A DNA stretch of 64,000 bases from Oceanobacillus iheyensis HTE831 (GTDB lineage Bacteria; Bacillota; Bacilli; Bacillales; Amphibacillaceae): the NCBI RefSeq assembly GCF_000011245.1, contig NC_004193.1, positions 2,520,501 to 2,584,500 on the forward strand. The letters are read 5' to 3'. Below, piece by piece: positions 19,154-29,405 of the stretch. Within the stretch, counting starts at the first letter, position 1. The number at the start of each line of letters is the position of its first letter. The position numbers were made by a program, and so were the translations under genes. The notes below the pieces were generated by a model. The model did not search any database. It was not told the origin of the DNA and was given only the letters and a program-made list of their open reading frames with translations.

Positions 19154-19510
19154 TTATCGGACGGAGTCTCTTACTAAACTATTTAAGATCATTGTAATTA
19201 AGGAAATAATTACCGAAGCAATAATAGCAATTCCAAAACCATCGATTACAAAAGAAGAGCCGATCAACGCTTGTGTAATCATTAACGTAATCGCATTAAT
19301 CACAATTAAAAATAATCCAAAGGTAACTATCGTGATAGGTAACGTTAAAATGACTAAAATAGGCTTCACAATTATATTCAGGATAGCTAGAATAAAACTT
19401 GCTAATACAGCTGTGCCAAATCCTTCTAAATGAAATGAATCAAATAGTTGAGCAACAGCTATTAATGCTACAGCATTTAAAATTAATGATACAATCCACC
19501 TGATAATCAT
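19154..19510 (-). CDS. yvlD: Phage-holin-family 4-TM membrane protein (YvlD)
   Basis: A 118-residue protein made of four hydrophobic segments, with the family motifs LASFILAILNIIVKPILVILTLPITIVTFGLFLIVINAITL. Despite the holin family name it is a chromosomal membrane protein of unknown role. In B. subtilis it belongs to the SigW-controlled yvlABCD operon associated with envelope stress. It overlaps the yvlC stop in a TAATG arrangement, and a SigW-type promoter precedes yvlC, so the same control is likely here. Confidence 0.88.
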   Translation of the reverse strand: MIIRWIVSLILNAVALIAVAQLFDSFHLEGFGTAVLASFILAILNIIVKPILVILTLPITIVTFGLFLIVINAITLMITQALIGSSFVIDGFGIAIIASVIISLITMILNSLVRDSVR

Positions 19511-19701
19511 TAATATATGTCCTCTTTAGGCATAATCATCGCAACAGCGATATAGATTAATGACAATGTAAAGACACTGGGAATAAGTAAGATAATAAAC
19601 CCAATACGTAAAATCGTGGAATCGATATTAAAATATTTTCCTAATCCCCCAAAAACACCTGCTACATATTTATCTGAATCTGATCGAAATATCTTTTTCA
19701 T
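19510..19701 (-). CDS. yvlC: PspC-domain protein (YvlC)
   Basis: The 63-residue protein is a single PspC domain: MKKIFRSDSDKYVAGVFGGLGKYFNIDSTILRIGFIILLI then a second hydrophobic stretch and MIMPKEDIY. PspC proteins are small membrane proteins of envelope stress systems. I chose the ATG at 19701 because it follows GGAGGTATAAC; six upstream codons would lie in the ribosome site. It is cotranscribed with yvlD. The yvlA and yvlB partners of B. subtilis are absent. Confidence 0.9.
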   Translation of the reverse strand: MKKIFRSDSDKYVAGVFGGLGKYFNIDSTILRIGFIILLIPSVFTLSLIYIAVAMIMPKEDIY

Positions 19702-19756
19702 GTTATACCTCCTGTTCACTTATAATATGGCTATACCCGTTTTTTCTATTTATATA

Positions 19757-19782
19757 TACGTAAAATGAGGTATAAAGTTTCA
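19757..19782 (-). promoter_or_regulatory. SigW-type ECF promoter of yvlCD
   Basis: TGAAAC (19782-19777), 16 nt, CGTA (19760-19757) fits the B. subtilis SigW consensus exactly and lies about 55 nt before yvlC. The homologous operon is SigW-dependent in B. subtilis. Confidence 0.8.
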
Positions 19783-19789
19783 TTCTCTA

Positions 19790-20461
19790 TTATTTATCAA
19801 ATTGCCAAATATAGAATCTTTCCTTACCAAAGTTTGCTACAATCTCTCTACGCTCTTCTTCATCTAATTCATCTAGCATTTTAAACTTACCAAACATCCC
19901 TGCTACTTGAGAATCATGAGATAAAATAGCTTCCAACTTCTTCCCAAAAAATTCATTAACATCTGTAATTATATCTGGACTGCCTAGCTCTAACTCATAA
20001 TCATTAGAAATGGCTTGGGCCCATACAGTTGGACGTTCACTGGGCTCCATTAAACGAACTGCCTCGATAGCTGCCGCTCCAAGCGCATTATGATCAGGGT
20101 GAACAGCATAGTCAGGATAATGTGTAATCACGAGTGTTGGGCCAATTTCTTCTAATATTCCTTTTAACCGTTCAGCTATTTCTGTTCGATTTTCAAATTC
20201 AATTGTTTTATCACGATAACCTAACATTTGTAAATCTACATCTAACGCATCACATGCTTTGATTAATTCACTTTTTCTTATTTCTGGTAATGTTTCTCTA
20301 TTTGCAAATGTAGGATTCCCCATATTTCTTCCCATTTGTCCTAATGTTCCACATAGATACGTAACCGGGATGCCTTCAGAACGAAATTTAGCCATTGAAC
20401 CAGCAGCTCCAAACGATTCATCATCTGGATGTGGATAAATTACAACAACATGCTTTTCCAT
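19790..20461 (-). CDS. bshB2: Bacillithiol biosynthesis deacetylase BshB2
   Basis: This LmbE/PIG-L family zinc deacetylase removes acetate from GlcNAc-malate in bacillithiol synthesis. The 223-residue protein has the zinc motif YPHPDDESFGAAGSMAKF at 9-26, the second zinc-binding region TLVITHYPDYAVHPDHNALGAAAIEAV near 124-150, and a GTLGQMGRNMGNPTFANRE loop typical of the BshB2 (YojG) branch. The ATG at 20461 follows AGATAGGTGAAAATA. It pairs with yojF upstream, as in B. subtilis. Confidence 0.93.
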   Translation of the reverse strand: MEKHVVVIYPHPDDESFGAAGSMAKFRSEGIPVTYLCGTLGQMGRNMGNPTFANRETLPEIRKSELIKACDALDVDLQMLGYRDKTIEFENRTEIAERLKGILEEIGPTLVITHYPDYAVHPDHNALGAAAIEAVRLMEPSERPTVWAQAISNDYELELGSPDIITDVNEFFGKKLEAILSHDSQVAGMFGKFKMLDELDEEERREIVANFGKERFYIWQFDK

Positions 20462-20482
20462 TATTTTCACCTATCTCCCTCT

Positions 20483-20836
20483 TTAATTATGAAATGGTTT
20501 CTCGCTAATTTCTAATGCAACCATTAATCTACCTTCACGATCATGGCCAGCTAATAGTAATTGTTCTTCATGCATAGTCCAATCGCTAAGTCCTTCGGCA
20601 TATATCCAACCAAGGCCTGTTTTTAACCCTACACGATACGACTTCCCATCCCCAACAATTTTAGCTTGTTCGTATATAACGTTCGCATTCCGTATGTATG
20701 CCCCAACATTATATGCTTTATCGTCAAAATGACTTGCGTAAGCTCCATTTGTTGTTTCAAGGTGAATATATATATCTTTGTTTACAAACTGATCAAGTAA
20801 ACCTTGAATATGATTTATTTCAATTGGTTTCATCAT
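20483..20836 (-). CDS. yojF: YojF family protein (DUF1806), partner of BshB2
   Basis: A 117-residue protein of the DUF1806/YojF family with conserved segments HLETTNGAYASHFDDKAYNVGAYIRNA and YRVGLKTGLGWIYAEGLSDW. It has no signal peptide or membrane segment. The gene lies 21 nt upstream of bshB2, an arrangement preserved across Bacillaceae, so a role in bacillithiol metabolism is inferred but not shown. The start at 20836 follows GGAGG; a second ATG directly after it is also possible. Confidence 0.85.
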   Translation of the reverse strand: MMKPIEINHIQGLLDQFVNKDIYIHLETTNGAYASHFDDKAYNVGAYIRNANVIYEQAKIVGDGKSYRVGLKTGLGWIYAEGLSDWTMHEEQLLLAGHDREGRLMVALEISEKPFHN

Positions 20837-20921
20837 CCTAGCCTCCAATTCATTTCATCATTTACTCTATCGAAATGATGATTTTACGTCAAATAGATAG
20901 CTTCGTGTTTTTCATCACAAT

Positions 20922-20958
20922 CAGAAAAGAAAACAGGTAGCAATTGAATACTACCTGT
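20922..20958 (-). terminator. Intrinsic terminator of uvrBA
   Basis: ACAGGTAG and CTACCTGT form an 8-bp stem with a 10-nt loop followed by TTTCTTTTC on minus, 11 nt after the uvrA stop. Confidence 0.8.
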
Positions 20959-20968
20959 CCTTCATTAA

Positions 20969-23845
20969 TTATGATCTTGATACAGTCTTCGCTTCAAGGG
21001 TTTCTTCCATTCGCTGTTTATCTCTGTCTAACACTGGACTTAGATATTTACCTGTATAGGATACATCTTGTTGTTCTGCAATTTGTTCAGGCGTACCAGT
21101 AGCAATAATTTGTCCACCGCGATCGCCACCTTCTGGTCCTAAATCAATGATATGGTCAGCACTTTTAATAACATCTAAATTATGTTCAATAATAAGAACA
21201 GAGTCACCATTATCAGCTATTCGTTGCAGGACACTAAGTAGTCTACGAATATCATCAACATGCAGTCCCGTTGTTGGCTCATCTAAAATGTAAAACGACT
21301 TACCAGTTGAACGTTTGTGCAGTTCACTTGCTAATTTAACACGCTGCGCTTCCCCTCCTGAAAGGGTGGTTGCTGGTTGACCAAGTCTTATATAGCCTAA
21401 GCCAACATCATATACCGTTTGTAACTTACGCTTGATCTTTGGAATTGCAGAAAAGAATTCAAGTGCTTCCTCAATTCGTAATTCGAGAACTTCAGAGATA
21501 TTTTTTCCTTTGTACTTAACTTCTAATGTTTCACGGTTATAACGAGCTCCATGACAAACTTCACAGGGAACATAAACATCTGGCAAGAAGTGCATCTCAA
21601 TTTTTAAAATGCCGTCACCTCGGCAAGCTTCACATCTTCCACCTTTAACATTGAAGCTGAATCTACCTTTTTTATACCCTCTTACTTTTGCTTCATTGGT
21701 CTGTGCAAAAACATCACGAATATCATCAAACACTCCGGTATACGTAGCTGGATTAGATCGAGGTGTACGTCCAATTGGTGACTGATCAATATCAATTACT
21801 TTATCGATATGTTCAATACCTTTTATTTTCTTATGCTTACCTGGTTTTACTTTCCCTTTATATAGTGATTTTGCTAGAGATTTATAAACAATTTCATTAA
21901 CCAATGTACTTTTTCCAGATCCAGATACACCAGTCACTACTGTCATTAATCCAATCGGAATTTTTGCGGATACATTTTTCAAATTGTTTTCAGAAGCTCC
22001 CATTACTTCTATCTTACGTTTATTTGGTTTTCGCCGTTTAGTAGGTAATGGAATAAATTCTTTTCCTGATAAATATTTACCTGTTAGCGATTGTTCATTC
22101 TTCATCACGTTTTGTGGTGTATCACTTGCTACAATCTCTCCACCATGTTCTCCTGCTCCTGGTCCTATGTCTACTAGCCAGTCTGCAGCAAGCATTGTAT
22201 CTTCATCATGCTCGACAACAATTAATGTATTATCGAGATCTCGCATTCTTTTTAACGTATCAATTAATCGGTCATTATCACGCTGATGCAAACCAATAGA
22301 CGGTTCATCGAGTACATAGAGCACACCGGTTAAAGCAGAACCAATTTGTGTTGCCAATCGAATCCGTTGTGCTTCACCACCAGATAAAGTTCCCGCAGTT
22401 CTGGATAATGTTAGATAATCTAGTCCTACGTTATTAAGAAATTCCAAACGATTATCAATTTCTTTCAAAATTAATCTAGCTATCTGTTGTTCCTTTTCTG
22501 TAAGATCAAGTTGTTGAAAAAGTTGTATGGATTCTACGATAGAATAATCGGTTACGTTACTAATATGTTTTCCATTAATTAATACCGCTAATGCTTCCTT
22601 TTTTAAACGGTGTCCTTTACACGTTGGACAGTTTTTCTGAGCCATATACTTTTCTAATGTTTCTCTTATAAAATCAGAACTTGTTTCTCTATAACGTCTG
22701 GCCACATTTTTTAAAACTCCTTCGAATGGTGCTTCTGATCTCCTTATGCTTCCAAAGTCATTTTCATATTCAAATTTTATTTTTTCCTTACCGCTTCCTT
22801 GTAATATGATATCCATTTGCTGCTGTGGTATTTCCTTTACTGGAATATCCATATCAATACCAAAATGATTACAGACACTTTTTAATAATTGTGGGTAATA
22901 TTGAGAACTTATGGGTTCCCAAGGTGCAATTGCATTTTCATTTAATGTCTTCTCCCAATCTGGAATCACAAGGTCGATATCTACTTCTAATTTTGTACCT
23001 AAGCCATCACAGCTAGGACAAGCTCCAAATGGACTATTAAAAGAGAATAGCCTTGGCTCTAGTTCACCAATGGAAAAACCACAAATGGGACATGCGTGAT
23101 TCTCACTAAAGGTTAATTCTTCCTCACCAATTACATCGACGATAATATTACCTTCTCCAAGTTTCAATGCCGTCTCAATAGAATCACTTAATCTTGACGC
23201 CACACCGTCTTTTACAACAATACGATCAATTACTACCTCAATCGAATGCTTTTTATTCTTTTCTAATTGAATATCATCTGTAACTTCACGCATTTCATTA
23301 TCTACACGAATACGAACATAACCTTCTTGTTTTAGGTTCTCTAGAATTTTTACATGCTCGCCTTTTCTTCCTGATACAACAGGTGCAAGAATTTGAAGTT
23401 TTGTACGTTCCGGGTACTCTAATATACGATCAACCATTTGTTGGACCGTCTGTGAACTAATTTCAATACCATGATTTGGACATGTCGGCCTTCCTACCCT
23501 TGCATATAACAGACGTAAATAATCATAAATCTCCGTAACTGTTCCGACCGTCGATCTTGGGTTTTTACTTGTCGTTTTTTGGTCAATAGATATTGCTGGA
23601 GACAGACCTTCAATAACGTCTACGTCTGGCTTATCCATTTGTCCTAAAAATTGACGTGCATAGGAAGATAATGATTCTACATATCTACGTTGTCCTTCTG
23701 CATAAATGGTATCAAATGCAAGCGAAGACTTACCTGAACCAGATAATCCTGTTAGTACTACTAATTTATTTTTAGGGATATCAATATCGATATCCTTTAA
23801 ATTATGAGTTCGTGCTCCTTGAATTTTTATAGACTTACTTTGCAT
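20969..23845 (-). CDS. uvrA: Excinuclease ABC subunit A
   Basis: UvrA is the damage-recognition ATPase of nucleotide excision repair. The 958-residue protein contains two ABC ATPase halves, with Walker [21 protein letters not shown] at 33-52 and [19 protein letters not shown] near 640-658, and signatures [18 protein letters not shown] and [18 protein letters not shown]. Zinc sites are visible at CPICGF...CPSCDG (about 253-280), and the long module CEACRGDG...CEVCHG near 740-766. Length is normal. It is 7 nt downstream of uvrB in a LexA-controlled operon. Confidence 0.98.
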   Translation of the reverse strand: MQSKSIKIQGARTHNLKDIDIDIPKNKLVVLTGLSGSGKSSLAFDTIYAEGQRRYVESLSSYARQFLGQMDKPDVDVIEGLSPAISIDQKTTSKNPRSTVGTVTEIYDYLRLLYARVGRPTCPNHGIEISSQTVQQMVDRILEYPERTKLQILAPVVSGRKGEHVKILENLKQEGYVRIRVDNEMREVTDDIQLEKNKKHSIEVVIDRIVVKDGVASRLSDSIETALKLGEGNIIVDVIGEEELTFSENHACPICGFSIGELEPRLFSFNSPFGACPSCDGLGTKLEVDIDLVIPDWEKTLNENAIAPWEPISSQYYPQLLKSVCNHFGIDMDIPVKEIPQQQMDIILQGSGKEKIKFEYENDFGSIRRSEAPFEGVLKNVARRYRETSSDFIRETLEKYMAQKNCPTCKGHRLKKEALAVLINGKHISNVTDYSIVESIQLFQQLDLTEKEQQIARLILKEIDNRLEFLNNVGLDYLTLSRTAGTLSGGEAQRIRLATQIGSALTGVLYVLDEPSIGLHQRDNDRLIDTLKRMRDLDNTLIVVEHDEDTMLAADWLVDIGPGAGEHGGEIVASDTPQNVMKNEQSLTGKYLSGKEFIPLPTKRRKPNKRKIEVMGASENNLKNVSAKIPIGLMTVVTGVSGSGKSTLVNEIVYKSLAKSLYKGKVKPGKHKKIKGIEHIDKVIDIDQSPIGRTPRSNPATYTGVFDDIRDVFAQTNEAKVRGYKKGRFSFNVKGGRCEACRGDGILKIEMHFLPDVYVPCEVCHGARYNRETLEVKYKGKNISEVLELRIEEALEFFSAIPKIKRKLQTVYDVGLGYIRLGQPATTLSGGEAQRVKLASELHKRSTGKSFYILDEPTTGLHVDDIRRLLSVLQRIADNGDSVLIIEHNLDVIKSADHIIDLGPEGGDRGGQIIATGTPEQIAEQQDVSYTGKYLSPVLDRDKQRMEETLEAKTVSRS

Positions 23846-23852
23846 TCCAAAA

Positions 23853-25835
23853 TCATCCTTCCGCTTTTAGTTCCAAAATGACATCTCTTAATTCTGCTGC
23901 TTTCTCAAAATCAAGATCTTTTGCTGCTTGCTTCATCTCGTTTTCCATTTGTTCAATTACTTTTTCTCTCTCTTTTTTCGTCATTTTGTTAATCTGTTTC
24001 GTTTTCGGTTCATATGATTCTGTTTCTTCTGCAGCAGTCGTTGCTTTAATAACATCTCGAACTTCTTTCCGAATCGTTTTAGGCGTAATACCATGTTGTT
24101 CATTATATTCTGTTTGTATTGTTCGACGTCGATTCGTCTCATCAATTGCTTTTTTCATCGAGTCCGTCATTTTATCTGCATACATGATTACTTTTCCATT
24201 TTCGTTACGTGCAGCACGCCCCATCGTTTGAATAAGCGATCGTTCTGAACGTAAAAATCCTTCTTTATCGGCATCTAAAATTGAAACAAGCGATACTTCA
24301 GGTATATCTAAACCTTCTCTTAATAAGTTGATGCCTACTAACACATCAAATTTTCCTACTCGTAAATCACGAATCACTTCTATACGTTCTAAGGTTTTAA
24401 TTTCGGAGTGCAAATATGCCACTTTCATACCAATTTCTTTCAAATAATCAGTTAAATCTTCCGACATTTTTTTGGTTAGTGTCGTGATCAATACTCGCTC
24501 ATTCTTTTCCATTCGAATACGAATTTCTTCTATTAGATTATCAATTTGTCCTTCAATTGGGCGCACCTCAACTTTTGGATCTAATAAACCAGTAGGTCGA
24601 ATAATTTGTTCTGTCATTTCAGGCGAATGTTCAAGTTCATATGGGCCTGGAGTCGCTGAAACATAAACCAACTGTTTTGTTTTATCTTCAAACTCTTGAA
24701 AGCGAAGCGGACGATTATCCATGGCAGACGGCAAACGAAAACCATGATCAACAAGCACTTGTTTACGGGCTTGGTCCCCATTGAACATTCCACGAATCTG
24801 AGGGAGGGTTACGTGCGATTCATCAATAATTACTAGAAAATCCTCCGGAAAGAAATCCAATAATGTATAGGGTACCGCTCCAGGTCCACGTAATGTCAAG
24901 TGTCTTGAATAATTCTCAATCCCTGAACAAAACCCCATTTCACGCATCATTTCTAAATCATAATTGGTGCGTTGCTCTAATCGTTGTGCTTCTAATAACT
25001 TCCCATTATCACGCATTTCTTTTAGTTGTTCCTCAAGTTCTTTTTCTATATTTTGAATAGCAATTTTCATTTTTTCTTCTCTCGTAACAAAGTGAGAAGC
25101 TGGAAAAATGGCTACATGTTCTCGATCACCGATTATTTCACCGGTTAGTGCATCAACTTCACGTATACGGTCAATTTCATCACCAAAAAATTCTACACGG
25201 ATACAATATTCTTCATGGGACGCTGGGATAATCTCTACAGAATCACCGCGAACTCGAAATGTACCACGTTGGAAATTAATATCATTTCTAGCATACTGAA
25301 CTTCTACTAAATCACGAAGCAATTGGTCACGATCTTTTTCCATTCCCATTCGTAACGACAACACTTGACTCTTATATTCTTCCGGATTACCTAAACCATA
25401 AATACATGACACACTTGCTACAATTAATACATCTTGTCTCTCAAACAATGCTGATGTTGCGGAATGTCGTAATTTATCAATTTCATCATTGATACTCGCA
25501 TCTTTCTCAATAAATGTATCTGTAGACGGTACATATGCCTCTGGTTGATAATAATCATAATAGCTAACAAAGTATTCTACAGCATTATTTGGAAAAAACT
25601 CTTTAAACTCACTGTATAGCTGTCCAGCTAATGTTTTATTATGCGCAATTACTAACGTCGGACGATTTATCTCTTTTACAACATTGGACATTGTAAATGT
25701 CTTTCCGGTACCTGTAGCACCTAGCAATGTTTGATGGCGTTGACCAGCTAATACCTTTTTCGTTATCTCATTTATTGCATTGGGTTGATCACCAGCTGGA
25801 TCATAAGCAGATACTAATTCAAATTTCTCCTTCAC
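23853..25835 (-). CDS. uvrB: Excinuclease ABC subunit B
   Basis: UvrB is the helicase-like damage-verifying subunit that recruits UvrC. The 660-residue protein has Walker [17 protein letters not shown] near 38-53, the beta-hairpin region [25 protein letters not shown] near 92-116, helicase motifs [13 protein letters not shown] and the C-terminal UVR motif [30 protein letters not shown] for UvrC contact. The start is GTG at 25835, 7 nt after GGAGG. An SOS box overlaps its promoter. Confidence 0.98.
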   Translation of the reverse strand: MKEKFELVSAYDPAGDQPNAINEITKKVLAGQRHQTLLGATGTGKTFTMSNVVKEINRPTLVIAHNKTLAGQLYSEFKEFFPNNAVEYFVSYYDYYQPEAYVPSTDTFIEKDASINDEIDKLRHSATSALFERQDVLIVASVSCIYGLGNPEEYKSQVLSLRMGMEKDRDQLLRDLVEVQYARNDINFQRGTFRVRGDSVEIIPASHEEYCIRVEFFGDEIDRIREVDALTGEIIGDREHVAIFPASHFVTREEKMKIAIQNIEKELEEQLKEMRDNGKLLEAQRLEQRTNYDLEMMREMGFCSGIENYSRHLTLRGPGAVPYTLLDFFPEDFLVIIDESHVTLPQIRGMFNGDQARKQVLVDHGFRLPSAMDNRPLRFQEFEDKTKQLVYVSATPGPYELEHSPEMTEQIIRPTGLLDPKVEVRPIEGQIDNLIEEIRIRMEKNERVLITTLTKKMSEDLTDYLKEIGMKVAYLHSEIKTLERIEVIRDLRVGKFDVLVGINLLREGLDIPEVSLVSILDADKEGFLRSERSLIQTMGRAARNENGKVIMYADKMTDSMKKAIDETNRRRTIQTEYNEQHGITPKTIRKEVRDVIKATTAAEETESYEPKTKQINKMTKKEREKVIEQMENEMKQAAKDLDFEKAAELRDVILELKAEG

Positions 25836-25868
25836 AACAATGCCTCCGTTCTTTTCGAGCTAATATCT

Positions 25869-25897
25869 ATTATATCTCTTTATAAAAAAACGAACAA
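25869..25897 (-). promoter_or_regulatory. SigA promoter of uvrBA
   Basis: TTGTTC (25897-25892), 17 nt, TATAAT (25874-25869), about 33 nt upstream of the uvrB GTG. The -35 box is inside the LexA-type box. Confidence 0.75.
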
Positions 25898-25904
25898 GTA
25901 TTCG
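25891..25904. promoter_or_regulatory. LexA (DinR) SOS box of uvrBA
   Basis: CGAACAAGTATTCG matches the Gram-positive SOS consensus CGAAC-N4-GTTCG at all but one base and covers the -35 box, as expected for a DNA-damage-inducible operon. Confidence 0.85.
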
Positions 25905-26000
25905 TTTTTTGATTTATCCTATCTTATATTCTACCCATTTAAGTATAATGGAAATCATATCATACCAATCGAATTGCATGAATTATTTCGCTTCAAGGAG

Positions 26001-26049
26001 AATTCCTGCAGGAGTCGTTACCGTCTTTCATTACAATTAAAGCCAAGAA
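26001..26049. repeat. Dispersed repeat remnant, copy E (CAGGAGTCG type)
   Basis: The stretch containing ATTCCTGCAGGAGTCG and CATTACAATTAAAGCCAAG recurs at 62271-62314 with few differences, and a shorter relative lies at 49614-49644. It sits in the 408-bp gap between uvrB and minJ, which otherwise holds the uvrB promoter and the minJ terminator. Confidence 0.6.
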
Positions 26050-26163
26050 TTCCTATAATCCAAACATTGATATTCGTAATAATCATTCGTCTTTTAATCA
26101 AAATTTGACCATTATTATATTGACTTATATATATAACTTCTTATTAACTGTTATAAAAGGTAA

Positions 26164-26214
26164 AACGAACAATACGTTGGATATATTTACATATACCCTC
26201 CATTATTGTTCGTT
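26164..26214 (-). terminator. Intrinsic terminator of minJ
   Basis: AACGAACAATA and TATTGTTCGTT form a perfect 11-bp stem with a nested GG-TATAT/ATATA-CC pair, followed by a short U-run on minus, 29 nt after the minJ stop. Confidence 0.7.
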
Positions 26215-26243
26215 CATACTAATCCTATTCTCTTTCTTCTTCA

Positions 26244-27434
26244 TTAGCCTGTTTGCTTTTGTTTCTGTTTAAACGGTTCCTTAGGGAAAAGTAACCCTAA
26301 TGCATGGTGCTCTCCTTCATATAGTGATCCTTGAACGAGCCTAATCTCCTGTTGATAATCAAGTATTTCTAATTTAATAAATGCACCGTTACCTTGTAGT
26401 GCCTCATAAAAGCTTTGACTATTTGTTACTTTTCGACCGTTGACTCGATAGATAGATTCACCAGGAGAAATTTCAAGTCTATGAGCTGGACTATTAGGTA
26501 ACACGCCGACTACTCGTAGTCCTTGATCATGTGGCTGATAATAAGGACGACGAAGTCTATCTCCCTCTCTATAACGATAATTTAAATATTCTTTACCAAT
26601 AATAGCTAAAATTATTGAAGTCAGTGATAAATAAGGAACAAATACGCCTGCTACAGCGATCATTAAAATTACACTCGCTAACATATAATTCGCTTTTGAG
26701 ACTTTTTTTATAGCATCCAAATGATAATGCCCTTTTGCGGTATAATCAAATCCGATTATAAAAGGAACAAGAGCTAAGCCGAGCGATGTTTCACCAACAG
26801 ATAAATAAGGCCACCAAGGGGCAAAAGAAGTAATAAGCCCTTCTGGAACTAATACAAGTAACGGAATTAAAGCTAATCTTTTCACTTGGTGTTGACCTAC
26901 CCATATACCTCTGTCACTAAGTGATATTCGCGGGAATGTTGATTGTTTTTGAATTCGTTGAATTAAAATGGATTCACTAAAAAGTAACAAAGCACCTATT
27001 ATTGCTAATGATTTAAAGCTTAGACCATAGTCAAAACTATAATTTAGCTGAGTTTGCATTTCTAACAAAGGAGGTATAACTAATAACAGCAAAAAAGTCA
27101 TTCCAATAATATAACTCGGTGACAACAGTGAAAATTTTGTGCTAATACTAAGTATAATTGTTACTATTGCTAATAAAATTAATACTTCATAAGAAAATAC
27201 CATGCCAGTACCAACTATAATAACTGATAAGACCAACCCTGTGATTAAAGAAACAGCTGACGTTCCTTTCCACTCGATAAATTTCTGGTAAACTTTTATT
27301 CCAAAGTCTTGTCTCTCTCTTTTTATACGAAAATAGCTAGCTACTGTCAAAATAAAAATAAACCAATATAAAGTCGGGTTCACAAAAAACCTGCCGACTG
27401 ATTTTGCTCCTTCTAATAACCAAGTCTCTACCAT
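26244..27434 (-). CDS. minJ: Division-site topology protein MinJ (PDZ membrane protein)
   Basis: MinJ bridges DivIVA and MinD and so directs the Min system and division-site choice in Bacillus. This 396-residue protein, close to the 397 of B. subtilis, has about eight N-terminal membrane segments (to about residue 290) and a C-terminal PDZ domain with LRVVGVLPNSPAHRLEISPGESIYRVNGRKVTNSQSFYEAL. I chose the ATG at 27434, preceded by AGTAGGTGA, over the longer frame starting at 27464. Context with ctpB and ftsEX upstream supports the identity. Confidence 0.88.
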   Translation of the reverse strand: MVETWLLEGAKSVGRFFVNPTLYWFIFILTVASYFRIKRERQDFGIKVYQKFIEWKGTSAVSLITGLVLSVIIVGTGMVFSYEVLILLAIVTIILSISTKFSLLSPSYIIGMTFLLLLVIPPLLEMQTQLNYSFDYGLSFKSLAIIGALLLFSESILIQRIQKQSTFPRISLSDRGIWVGQHQVKRLALIPLLVLVPEGLITSFAPWWPYLSVGETSLGLALVPFIIGFDYTAKGHYHLDAIKKVSKANYMLASVILMIAVAGVFVPYLSLTSIILAIIGKEYLNYRYREGDRLRRPYYQPHDQGLRVVGVLPNSPAHRLEISPGESIYRVNGRKVTNSQSFYEALQGNGAFIKLEILDYQQEIRLVQGSLYEGEHHALGLLFPKEPFKQKQKQTG

Positions 27435-27528
27435 ATCGTCACCTACTTTACTATGCCTAATCAAATTGTCTATATAAAAATATTCGATCCTTCTATCGTT
27501 TTTCCTGCTTTTTTGTAAAAGAAATAAG

Positions 27529-27558
27529 TAAATCCACGAGTAATCACTCGTGGATTTA
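27529..27558 (-). terminator. Hairpin between ctpB and minJ
   Basis: TAAATCCACGAGT pairs perfectly with ACTCGTGGATTTA over a 4-nt AATC loop (13-bp stem). The U-run is weak, so termination may be partial. Confidence 0.6.
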
Positions 27559-27644
27559 TCTTAAGAACAGAATTTATCCAAGTGAGCAATCTTACGGTAA
27601 AAGTCCTCACTTTAAGACTAGACCCTTACAAATGGCGTCTTAAT

Positions 27645-29111
27645 TTATTGATACAATTCTTCTAATGAAGTATCCAGTTGTTGATCATCTTCACCGTTTC
27701 TAATCTTTTCAACGAGTTGTGTTTCAATTAATCCACCAGTTTCTGAATCTACTTCCCCAGTAGCTTCTAAATCATTATCTGCTTGAAAATCTTTTACTGC
27801 TTCTGCGGTCTGTTCATCAAAATATCCATCTGTACGGCCAGTATCATAGCCTAATCCAGTTAACATTACTTGCATATTAGCAATTTCCTCACTAGTCTCA
27901 TCTAAAGAGAACGGTTCTTCTACTTGGATCGGTATAGAATAATAATATTCTGGTTGTTTCTCCTCGATAGTAGGCTCAACACCTTCTTCATTTATCCATT
28001 CACCTTTAGGGGAAAGCCATTTTAATGTGGTTAACTTAATAGAGCTTCCGTCCCCCATTGGAACAGCTTGTTGAACTGTACCTTTTCCGTAACTAGTTTC
28101 ACCGACTATATCATACCCAAGATCCTTCATAGCAACTGCAAGAATCTCAGAAGCTGACGCACTTCCTTCGTCAATCATAACACTAATAGGGTACTCTTTT
28201 TTCTCTTCTAAATCTGAATATACTTCCTCTACTTGTCCCTCTCCATCTTCAATTTGCAGGATTGGAAGATCTTTTGGTACTAAATGTTTTAGAATATCTT
28301 CTGCTACATTTAACAGCCCACCTGGATTACCACGGACATCAATAACTAATCCTTCTATTCCTTGATTCTCTAGTTCAGTTAATTGTTGATCAAATTCATC
28401 TCCGGTTTTTTCAGAGAAATTAGTGATTTCGATAATTCCTGTCAATTTACCATCTACTTCTTTTGTTTCACTATATACAGTTTCTACAGGTATTGTATCT
28501 CGTACAATTGTTACTTCAAATGGTTCAGTAACACCTGATCTTTGTATCTCTAGAACAACTTCTGAACCCTTTTCACCTCTAATTTGTGCTACAGCTTCAT
28601 TTAAATTTAATCCTTCTAGACTTTCTCCATCTACTTTTAACACTTGGTCATTTGGTCGTAAACCCGATTCTTCTGCTGGAGATCCTTTCATTGGAGAAAC
28701 AATAGTGACATTGCCATTCACCATACTAACTTCTGCTCCAATTCCTTCAAAAGAGGATTCGATTTGTTCATTAAACTGTTGCATCATCTCAACATCTAAA
28801 TAAGATGTATGTTGGTCCTCTAGAGTTGCCAACATTCCTTCGATTGCACCTTCGACTAATTGTTTATCTTCTACATCTTCTAAGTAATTTTCTTTAATAA
28901 TATCATAGGCTTGAGAGACTTTACTTAAATCTCCGGTCAACTCAGACTGTCCATTACTGTCATCTTCATTCGTCGAAGAATTTTCAACAGAAGATTGTGA
29001 TGATTGTTGATTATTATCTTGTGCTAGTTGAAATCCTCCATATGCACCTGCAAAACCTAATAGCAAAGCGCCCACAAGTATAAGCACTATTTGTTTCTTA
29101 CTAAGCTTCAT
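27645..29111 (-). CDS. ctpB: Carboxy-terminal processing serine protease CtpB (S41)
   Basis: CtpB is an exported protease that in B. subtilis cleaves SpoIVFA to trigger SigK activation. The 488-residue protein has an N-terminal signal or anchor (LVGALLLGFAGAYGGFQLA at 12-30), a Ser/Gln-rich linker, a PDZ domain (about 105-185), the S41 core with catalytic Ser in EGSASASEIL (about 314-323) and Lys in SYGKGTVQQAVP (about 339-350), and a C-terminal peptidoglycan-binding domain MLTGLGYDTGRTDGYFDEQTAEAVKDFQ. Both catalytic residues are intact. It lies between the M23 peptidase and minJ. Confidence 0.95.
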   Translation of the reverse strand: MKLSKKQIVLILVGALLLGFAGAYGGFQLAQDNNQQSSQSSVENSSTNEDDSNGQSELTGDLSKVSQAYDIIKENYLEDVEDKQLVEGAIEGMLATLEDQHTSYLDVEMMQQFNEQIESSFEGIGAEVSMVNGNVTIVSPMKGSPAEESGLRPNDQVLKVDGESLEGLNLNEAVAQIRGEKGSEVVLEIQRSGVTEPFEVTIVRDTIPVETVYSETKEVDGKLTGIIEITNFSEKTGDEFDQQLTELENQGIEGLVIDVRGNPGGLLNVAEDILKHLVPKDLPILQIEDGEGQVEEVYSDLEEKKEYPISVMIDEGSASASEILAVAMKDLGYDIVGETSYGKGTVQQAVPMGDGSSIKLTTLKWLSPKGEWINEEGVEPTIEEKQPEYYYSIPIQVEEPFSLDETSEEIANMQVMLTGLGYDTGRTDGYFDEQTAEAVKDFQADNDLEATGEVDSETGGLIETQLVEKIRNGEDDQQLDTSLEELYQ

Positions 29112-29313
29112 GTCTCCACCTCTTAGTTAATAGTACAAGCACCCGCTTGTTTCTATATTAATATTTATTCAGATATGAAAATACTTCAATAAGAAAAGGA
29201 TACCATGTTAAGAATTGAATGACTATGGATTTGTTCATAAAAATTCTAACGTATTCCAATTATCAGAAGTAGAATATTGTCCGAACTTACGTATCTAGAT
29301 GATTTCTATAATC

Positions 29314-29362
29314 AAGAAACCGAATTATAGATCGTAATTTGCGATCTATAATTCGGTTTCTT
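29314..29362 (-). terminator. Terminator after the M23 peptidase gene
   Basis: A perfect 21-bp stem (29314-29334 with 29342-29362, 7-nt loop) begins 44 nt after the stop codon at 29406. It would separate the ftsE-ftsX-peptidase operon from ctpB. Confidence 0.8.
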
Positions 29363-29405
29363 ATTTGCTCATTTTTTAAACATAGCAATTATAAATTTGA
29401 TTATA

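Noticed and set aside
19154..19510. Phage holin (lysis gene)
   Set aside because: The family name refers to membrane topology. The gene is the chromosomal yvlD with a SigW promoter and no phage neighbours.
28423..28803. 126-codon plus-strand frame opposite ctpB
   Set aside because: Antisense shadow of the S41/PDZ coding region; no independent evidence.
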